Origin: Bacillus_I endophytica_A
Lineage (GTDB): Bacteria > Bacillota > Bacilli > Bacillales > Bacillaceae_H
Assembly: GCF_026790145.1 (NCBI RefSeq)
Contig: NZ_JALAMS010000008.1
Span: 1-64,000 of the forward strand
Direction: 5' to 3'
DNA: 64,000 nt
Both the position numbers and the translations under genes were made by a program. Below the pieces are notes generated by a model. The model was not told the DNA's origin. It did not search any database and worked only from the letters and a program-made list of their open reading frames with translations. This document shows positions 58,208-64,000 of the stretch, piece after piece (position 1 is the first letter of the stretch; the number at the start of each line of letters is the position of its first letter).

Positions 58208-58933
58208 CTATACACGTTTTCGCAAAACATGAAAATCAAATTGATCTGCTTTAAAATAGTTGACAGAGTATAAAATCGGCTCGTCATTTTGATCATAATG
58301 CATTTGTTTCAAAACAAGCAGCGCCGTTTCTGGATCGCACTGCAAAATAGGTGACACTTTGTCGTGATAGCCAAGCGGGACAATTTTAGTAACCGCATAG
58401 GAAATAAATTTCCCTGCTCTTTCATGAAGCGCATCTAGCAGCGATTCTCTATTATAAACAAACGGCTCTTTAAAATGCTTTTGAAGCACTTTATCAATAC
58501 AGTAAATAACAGGCTGTCCATCTGCCGTACGAACACGTTCAACTTGAAGAACTTCTTCATCTTCCTCACAGTTGAACCGCTTCATATCATTGTCTGTTAA
58601 TGCTTGAGTTGTTGAGGAAATAAAAATCGTGCCTGGCGTCATGCCTCCTTGAAGAATCATGTCTGTTACGCTTGAAAGTTGCTCAATTCCAGCGCTAAAA
58701 GCTGGTTTTGTATTTACAAACGTTCCAACGCCGTGTCGTCTTGTAATTACGTTTTCTTCCTCTAAAATACGGAGTGCTTCACGAAGCGTTGCTCGGCTTA
58801 CTCCGAGCTTTTTAGCCAAACTAAACTCTGAAGGAAGCTTTTCTCTCTCTCTATATGTGCCATCTTCAATTTGGTTTTTTAACTGCTCAATCACTTGCAG
58901 ATATAGATGCTGACCTTCCGTCTTTATCGACAT
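58208..58933 (-). CDS. ymfC: GntR family transcriptional regulator YmfC
   Basis: 241 residues. N-terminal winged HTH (REREKLPSEFSLAKKLGVSR, ATLREALRILEEENVITRRH) and C-terminal UTRA effector domain (from about 85). Between ftsK/spoIIIE and ymfF as in other Bacillus; effector unknown. Confidence 0.92.
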   Translation of the reverse strand: MSIKTEGQHLYLQVIEQLKNQIEDGTYREREKLPSEFSLAKKLGVSRATLREALRILEEENVITRRHGVGTFVNTKPAFSAGIEQLSSVTDMILQGGMTPGTIFISSTTQALTDNDMKRFNCEEDEEVLQVERVRTADGQPVIYCIDKVLQKHFKEPFVYNRESLLDALHERAGKFISYAVTKIVPLGYHDKVSPILQCDPETALLVLKQMHYDQNDEPILYSVNYFKADQFDFHVLRKRV

Positions 58934-59019
58934 ACTGACGTTCCCCCACTATGTTTACTAAAGAGTGCATGAGTAATTTCCATAACTATAACATTTTTCG
59001 ACAAAATTATGAATACTTT

Positions 59020-61380
59020 TTATCCTAATTCTTCGTCTTGTTCTTTTGAAATAAGAACAGAGCGGGGTTTGCTTCCCTCATAAGGCCCTACAACGCCTCT
59101 CACTTCCATTTCATCAATAAGTCTTGCTGCCCTGTTATAGCCAATGCGGAAGCGGCGCTGAAGCATTGAAACGGAAGCCGTTTGCATTTGAGCTACAAGG
59201 TCGACAGCTTCTGCATAGAGCTCATCTGATGCTTCTTCTTTTACTTCTGCTTCATCGCTTGGAATCATTTCTTCCTGATACTGTGCTTTTTGCTGTTCAA
59301 TGACAAAGTTCACAACAGATTCAACTTCACTATCAGATAAAAAGGCGCCTTGAACACGTACAGGTTTGGAAGCCCCAACAGGTAAGAATAGCATGTCACC
59401 TCGTCCAAGCAATTTCTCAGCTCCGCCTCCATCTAAAATTGTACGTGAGTCTGTTTGAGAAGAAACGCTAAAAGCAATACGAGATGGGATATTTGCTTTA
59501 ATAACTCCTGTAATAACGTCAACAGACGGACGCTGTGTTGCAATAATAAGATGAATACCAGCAGCACGCGCCATTTGAGCAAGACGTGTAATCGCATCTT
59601 CTACATCTGAAGAAGCGACCATCATTAAGTCGGCAAGCTCGTCTACAATAACAACGATATATGGAAGTGTTGGTTGTTTTCCATCTTCATTTTCATTATG
59701 ACGAAGAATGTGCTCATTATATCCTTCAATATTACGTGTTCCTGTATGAGAGAAAAGCTCATATCTTCTTTCCATTTCACTTACGACCCGTTTCAAAGCT
59801 TGAGAAGCTTTCTTAGGATCTGTTACAACTGGGGCTAATAAGTGTGGAATGCCGTTATACACATTAAGCTCTACCATTTTTGGATCAATCATCATCATTT
59901 TTACTTCATGTGGTTTTGTACGCATAAGCAAGCTAATGATAATGCCGTTAATACACACACTTTTTCCGCTTCCTGTTGCACCTGCTACAAGTAAGTGAGG
60001 CATTTTATTCAGCTCTGCTAGCATCGCTTCACCTGAAATATCACGACCAAGCGCAATCAGCAGCTTAGCTTTTTCATTTTGGTCTGTTGCTTGCAGTACT
60101 TCACGAAGAGAAACCATTGAAATTTCATCGTTTGGCACCTCAATACCGACTGCTGATTTCCCTGGAATTGGAGCCTCAATTCGGATGTCTTTTGCTGCTA
60201 ATGCAAGCGCTAAGTCATCACTTAAGTTCACAATTTTACTTACTTTCACCCCAACGTCTGGATATACTTCATAGCGCGTTACCGCTGGCCCAAGGTGAAC
60301 TTTTGCCACTTTTGCTTTTACTCCAAAGCTTTGGAAAGTTTCCTCAAGCTTACGCGCATTTTTGTAAATTCCTTTATGCTCTTTCTTCTGGCTGCTGTTT
60401 TTCGGCATTGTAAGTAAATTGATAGAAGGAAGCTTATAATCTTCATTTTCAACTTCTGTAAACGTCATTGGCACAGAAGATGAGTTTCCTTCTGATTTCT
60501 CTTCCTTTTCCTCCCGCTGCTGACCGACGGGCTGTGTTGGTTGTGTTGGTTGTGTTGGTTTTTCTTCTTGTTGTTCTGCTACAGACTGTGCCTGATGATC
60601 AAAGTGAGCGATAATTGGGGTTGTTTCTTCCTCAACAGCCGCTGCTTCATTACTTTCAGACTCATCTTCCTCTTCTTTTTCCTTTTTCTTTGCACGAGAC
60701 GAGCGCGTTCCTTGTGAAGACGTTTTTTTCTTCTTTGGACGCTTCAACCAATCTTTGAAATCTTCCACCATTTCCTTGCATTCGCGTACAACAAATGTAA
60801 AAAGAGGATGAAAGATTTTAAACAATGTTTCTTGAAGCGACTTTCCTGTAATTAAAATAATACTTGCTAAAATCATAATAATCGCAAAAAGCTCTGTTCC
60901 TAAGTCATCGAACAGAAAATGCGTGATAGCAAACATAATGGCTCCAGCCATCCCGCCGCCAAGATCGCTTGTTCCTTCATTCCCACTTGCTTCTAGCATA
61001 AAAAGCTGCCATGTATTCAATAAAACAGATGGATTTGCAAATCGTCCATCTCGCGTTAAATTTTCAAAAAGCGTAACATGACTGAATAAAAGAAGTGCCA
61101 ACAACAGTAAATAAATGCCAAAAAGCTGGCGATTTATAAGGATTGGCCATCTTCTCTTCCAAATTAAATATCCAGCGACAATAATTAAGCCGAGAAGAAG
61201 AACCATATACCATTCTCCTGCTACAAAACGAACGAGTAAAACAAGAGAACGACCTACAATGCCAAGCTTCGCCATGGCAAGCAGAGCAAGCGCAATGAGC
61301 GCAATCCCAATAAGCTCACTTTTAATAACATGCTTCCAATCCGCTTTTTTGGTCTTTCCTCGCTTTTTTTGTTTAGCCAT
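59020..61380 (-). CDS. spoIIIE: FtsK/SpoIIIE DNA translocase
   Basis: 786 residues. Four N-terminal membrane helices (to about 170), a basic and acidic linker with PTQPTQPTQP (about 275-285), motor domain with Walker A GATGSGKSVCIN (about 467-478), Walker B PYIVVIVDELADLMM, and a C-terminal gamma winged helix (MLQRRFRIGYNRAARLIDEM) that reads DNA polarity. Pumps the chromosome into the forespore. Confidence 0.95.
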   Translation of the reverse strand: MAKQKKRGKTKKADWKHVIKSELIGIALIALALLAMAKLGIVGRSLVLLVRFVAGEWYMVLLLGLIIVAGYLIWKRRWPILINRQLFGIYLLLLALLLFSHVTLFENLTRDGRFANPSVLLNTWQLFMLEASGNEGTSDLGGGMAGAIMFAITHFLFDDLGTELFAIIMILASIILITGKSLQETLFKIFHPLFTFVVRECKEMVEDFKDWLKRPKKKKTSSQGTRSSRAKKKEKEEEDESESNEAAAVEEETTPIIAHFDHQAQSVAEQQEEKPTQPTQPTQPVGQQREEKEEKSEGNSSSVPMTFTEVENEDYKLPSINLLTMPKNSSQKKEHKGIYKNARKLEETFQSFGVKAKVAKVHLGPAVTRYEVYPDVGVKVSKIVNLSDDLALALAAKDIRIEAPIPGKSAVGIEVPNDEISMVSLREVLQATDQNEKAKLLIALGRDISGEAMLAELNKMPHLLVAGATGSGKSVCINGIIISLLMRTKPHEVKMMMIDPKMVELNVYNGIPHLLAPVVTDPKKASQALKRVVSEMERRYELFSHTGTRNIEGYNEHILRHNENEDGKQPTLPYIVVIVDELADLMMVASSDVEDAITRLAQMARAAGIHLIIATQRPSVDVITGVIKANIPSRIAFSVSSQTDSRTILDGGGAEKLLGRGDMLFLPVGASKPVRVQGAFLSDSEVESVVNFVIEQQKAQYQEEMIPSDEAEVKEEASDELYAEAVDLVAQMQTASVSMLQRRFRIGYNRAARLIDEMEVRGVVGPYEGSKPRSVLISKEQDEELG

Positions 61381-61482
61381 TTTGTCACTCCAATCTTGTC
61401 CCTCATTTTCTTCTATCTTTAAACACGCTTCTCGCTATTGATGAAAAAGGCCTTCATATGTATTGTCAGAACAACGTTGCAC

Positions 61483-61513
61483 AAAAAAGCAGCCAATATG
61501 GCTGCTTTTCTAT
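61483..61513 (-). terminator. terminator after ylzJ
   Basis: AAAAGCAGCCA / TGGCTGCTTTT on the minus strand. Confidence 0.8.
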
Positions 61514-61562
61514 GGCTATGCTCCTCATTATACCATAATCATGTTTTAATAGCGGAACAATT

Positions 61563-61778
61563 TTATTGTAATGTGGGGATAATAGCTCCTGGAGTATAGC
61601 GTGAATCAAGGTAGTGGCTCGGGTCTGTACTTAGATTGCGAACAACCTCATAATCGCTGTTAGCATTTTTTGATACAACGAGCGGACATCCATTTACATT
61701 TATCATTTGTTGTGTTGTGAATGTGCTATTTTCTCCTCCAAAAACAAGTTCATTAGGAAGCATTGTATAATGAATCAT
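61563..61778 (-). CDS. ylzJ: YlzJ-like protein
   Basis: 71 residues: MIHYTMLPNELVFGGENSTF, CPLVVSKNANSDYEVVRNLS and PGAIIPTLQ. Small conserved protein of spore formers, unknown function. Its ATG overlaps the tepA stop codon (ATGA), so the two are translationally coupled. Confidence 0.85.
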   Translation of the reverse strand: MIHYTMLPNELVFGGENSTFTTQQMINVNGCPLVVSKNANSDYEVVRNLSTDPSHYLDSRYTPGAIIPTLQ

Positions 61779-62512
61779 TGTAGAAGCTGTTGATTCTCCT
61801 TTCCTCTTGCGTCAATAAGCTCGTTTAACTTATTCATCGCATGTCCAACTCCGCCTACTTCGTCAATGAGACCGTATTCAACTGCGTCACGTCCCACGAC
61901 GTTTGTTCCGATATCTCGGGTTAAGTTTCCTTTTGACATCATAAGCTCTTTAAACTTTTCTTCTGAGATGTTTGAATGTTTGGTTACAAATTGAACAACT
62001 CTGTCCTGCATCTTATCCAAATATTCAAATGTTTGAGGCACACCAATAACAAGTCCTGTTAACCGTACAGGATGAATTGTCATTGTAGCTGTTTCTGTGA
62101 TGAATGAATAATCTGTTGCAACTGCAATTGGTACACCGATAGAATGCCCCCCACCAAGTACAATTGAAACGGCTGGTTTAGAAAGTGAAGAAAGCATTTC
62201 AGAAATAGCAAGACCTGCTTCAACATCCCCTCCTACTGTGTTTAAAATAATTAGAAGTCCTTCAATATTTGGGTTTTGCTCAATTGCTACAATTTGAGGA
62301 ATAACGTGTTCATACTTTGTTGTTTTATTTTGGGGTGGAAGCTGCATATGCCCTTCAATTTGACCAACAATCGTCAAACAGTGAATTTTTGAATCAGGAG
62401 CTTGTGGTATATTTGTTTGGCCAAGCTGCTGAATTTTCTCCAATAACTCACTTTTTTGTTCTTGTCCTCCCTGTTCATTCTCTCTTGCAGGCTGTTGATT
62501 TTGATCGGTCAT
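61775..62512 (-). CDS. tepA: ClpP-like germination protease TepA
   Basis: 245 residues, ClpP/crotonase fold. LNTVGGDVEAGLAISEML (oxyanion Gly-Gly) and GGGHSIGVPIA (Ser nucleophile) and MTIHPVRLTG (His). Degrades SASP in germination, or assists translocation as first named. ATG at 62512 behind GAAAGGAG. Confidence 0.93.
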   Translation of the reverse strand: MTDQNQQPARENEQGGQEQKSELLEKIQQLGQTNIPQAPDSKIHCLTIVGQIEGHMQLPPQNKTTKYEHVIPQIVAIEQNPNIEGLLIILNTVGGDVEAGLAISEMLSSLSKPAVSIVLGGGHSIGVPIAVATDYSFITETATMTIHPVRLTGLVIGVPQTFEYLDKMQDRVVQFVTKHSNISEEKFKELMMSKGNLTRDIGTNVVGRDAVEYGLIDEVGGVGHAMNKLNELIDARGKENQQLLQ

Positions 62513-62597
62513 AATGAAACTCCTTTCACACTCAGTAATACTGTTATTATGAACGTTTCCTCTAAAATCATGCTTCTTCATCTCAAAAAATAAGCAA

Positions 62598-62634
62598 ACA
62601 AAAAGCTCTACGCCTTATAGACGTAGAGCTTTTT
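62598..62634 (-). terminator. dapA terminator
   Basis: AAAAGCTCTACG / CGTAGAGCTTTTT. Confidence 0.88.
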
Positions 62635-62635
62635 A

Positions 62636-63511
62636 CTATTCAATGCTTTCTAATGTTTTTGTTAAAAACACGCGCTCTTGCTCTGTTAGAGGAACAAGTG
62701 GTAAGCGTACGCCACCTACATCAAGTCCTTTAACTTGAAGAGCTGTTTTCACTGCCGTTGGGTTTGGAGCCATGAAAAGGGCTTTCATAACAGGCAGCAG
62801 ACGCTGGTGAAGAAGAGCCGCTTTTTGCGGATGTCCTTCTTGAAGCGACGTGATCATTTCTTGCATTTCACTGCCGATAATATGGGAAGCAACGGAAATA
62901 ACTCCATCTCCACCAATAGAAACCGTTGGTAAAGTTAAGCCGTCATCTCCCGTGTAAAGTTTGAAATCATCCGGCGTGTTGGCAATGATTGCTGTCATTG
63001 CATCAAGATCACCACTTGCTTCTTTAACAGCTACAATGTTTGGAAGCTGTGCAAGCTTAACAATAAGTGGAACGCTCATATTAATAACAGAGCGGCCTGG
63101 GATATTATAAAGCATAACCGGAAGTTTTGTATTTTCAGCAATTGTTTTAAAATGCTGATACATCCCTTCTTCGTTTGGCTTGTTATAGTAAGGCGCAACA
63201 AGCATAATTCCATCTACGCCTTCTTCTTCTGCTTTTTCTGTTAGTTCTAATGAACCGTGTGTACTGTTACTTCCTGTTCCCGCAATAACTGGAACTCGCT
63301 TGTCTACTACTTTTACAACGTGACGGAACAATGCAATTTTCTCTTCTTTTGAAAGAGTTGGTGATTCTCCTGTTGTTCCTGCTACAACAAGTGCATCAGA
63401 TCCATTCTCAATAAGGTGATTCACAAGCTGTGTTGTTTTTTGAAAATCAACGTTTCCTTTGTTGTCAAACGGGGTTACCATGGCCGTAACCACTTTCCCA
63501 AATTCAATCAT
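62636..63511 (-). CDS. dapA: 4-hydroxy-tetrahydrodipicolinate synthase
   Basis: 291 residues, TIM barrel. GTTGESPTLSKEEK (Thr residues binding pyruvate, about 44-57), YNIPGRSVINM (catalytic Tyr), VAVKEASGD (Schiff-base Lys, about 162). Produces the precursor of lysine, peptidoglycan diaminopimelate and spore dipicolinate. ATGA overlap with dapG upstream. Confidence 0.96.
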   Translation of the reverse strand: MIEFGKVVTAMVTPFDNKGNVDFQKTTQLVNHLIENGSDALVVAGTTGESPTLSKEEKIALFRHVVKVVDKRVPVIAGTGSNSTHGSLELTEKAEEEGVDGIMLVAPYYNKPNEEGMYQHFKTIAENTKLPVMLYNIPGRSVINMSVPLIVKLAQLPNIVAVKEASGDLDAMTAIIANTPDDFKLYTGDDGLTLPTVSIGGDGVISVASHIIGSEMQEMITSLQEGHPQKAALLHQRLLPVMKALFMAPNPTAVKTALQVKGLDVGGVRLPLVPLTEQERVFLTKTLESIE

Positions 63512-64000
63512 GGTTTCACTCCTTGACTTCTTTCCTGTGGATTTGATTTAGAAAGCTCGAACGCCTCATGAAGCGCATTTACAGCTTCTTTTAAATCGTC
63601 TTGCTTGACTAACACCCAAATGGTTGTATGGCTGTCAGCAGATTGTAAAATTTGAATTCCTTTATCTGATAGAGCACCGACAATTTTAGCTGTTACACCT
63701 GGTACGCCTGCGATTCCTGCACCAACCGTTGAGATTTTTGCACAGTTTTTCGTAATCGAAGGATCATATCCAAGCGCTTGTAGAACAGAAACAGCTTTGG
63801 CTGTCATCTCGTCTGGCACTGTATAAGCAACACCGCGTGGCGAAATGTTAATAAAATCGACGCTGATACTCTCCTGTGCCATTGCACGAAACACTTCAGA
63901 TTGAAGATTGTAATTGCCCTCTTTGCTTAGCACTTTAATTTGGGTAACATCAGACACGTGAGCAATTCCTGTGACAAGGCGTTCTTTGACATCGCTGCCT
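63508..64000 (-). CDS. dapG: aspartokinase I, C-terminal part
   Basis: The frame is open to the right edge. The visible 164 residues are the two ACT regulatory domains (DVTQIKVLSKEGNYNLQSEV, KISTVGAGIAGVPGVTAKIV, ILQSADSHTTIWVLVK). DapG is the diaminopimelate-sensitive aspartokinase, and its overlap with dapA matches B. subtilis. The kinase domain is outside the window. Confidence 0.93.
   Translation of the reverse strand, partial: GSDVKERLVTGIAHVSDVTQIKVLSKEGNYNLQSEVFRAMAQESISVDFINISPRGVAYTVPDEMTAKAVSVLQALGYDPSITKNCAKISTVGAGIAGVPGVTAKIVGALSDKGIQILQSADSHTTIWVLVKQDDLKEAVNALHEAFELSKSNPQERSQGVKP

Noticed and set aside
1..64000. tRNA or rRNA genes
   Set aside because: No cloverleaf or rRNA-like segments were recognised on either strand.

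Overview
The window looks like a chromosomal segment of a spore-forming, AT-rich Bacillaceae bacterium. A Priestia (Bacillus) megaterium-like organism is my best guess, inferred from gene order and protein style and not tested by any search. The right-hand 40 kb (about 24.2-64 kb, almost all on the minus strand) is ordinary core chromosome in the Bacillus subtilis order. Read along the minus strand it runs dapG-dapA-tepA-ylzJ-ftsK/spoIIIE-ymfC-ymfF-ymfH-ymfI-ymfJ-ymfK-rodZ(ymfM)-pgsA-cinA-recA-rny-ymdB-spoVS-dipeptidase-miaB-ricA, then (after transporters and a ketone-body gene cluster) cotE (plus strand), mutS and mutL. Regulatory sites readable here include a LexA box and sigma-A promoter for recA, a sigma-H-type promoter for spoVS, and a long structured leader for rny.

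The middle stretch (29.6-42.5 kb) separates cotE from ricA. It holds a LysR/GlpM-like pair, a truncated TnpB element fused to a TetR remnant, a VLRF1-type release-factor-like gene, a GntP permease, citA-like citrate synthase, scoB and scoA with a divergent LysR regulator, and two transporters (nucleoside CNT and amino acid APC).

The left 24 kb is an accessory region with lower coding density, many hairpins and several decayed mobile elements. It contains small extra copies of global regulators: HU, a degenerate HPr/Crh-like protein with its own cre-overlapped promoter, an Sda-like 55-aa protein and an AbrB. It also holds a DUF3231 protein, paralogous small membrane proteins, two inverted Rpn/PD-(D/E)XK nuclease copies, MenA, an MHS-family transporter, a SET-domain protein and a ParB-like protein. 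Broken genes include a flagellin C-terminus, an Mrr-like restriction enzyme with zinc ribbon, a frameshifted plasmid protein, ParM/ParR partition remnants with seven 11-bp iteron-like repeats, an integrase C-terminus against mutL, and IS3, IS6 and IS110 family elements.

The most interesting part is the RNA-rich block at 16.1-17.2 kb. Two tandem near-identical small structured RNAs, each with its own TATAAT box and terminator, are followed by two divergently oriented sequences. The plus-strand one ends at the ribosome binding site of an intact IS110-family transposase. Both share blocks of sequence and each has a closing stem. I interpret them as candidate IS110 bridge RNAs, one attached to its transposase and one orphan. 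A second system-like feature is a repeat family spread over 4-14 kb that pairs terminator-like hairpins with a conserved AT-rich motif.
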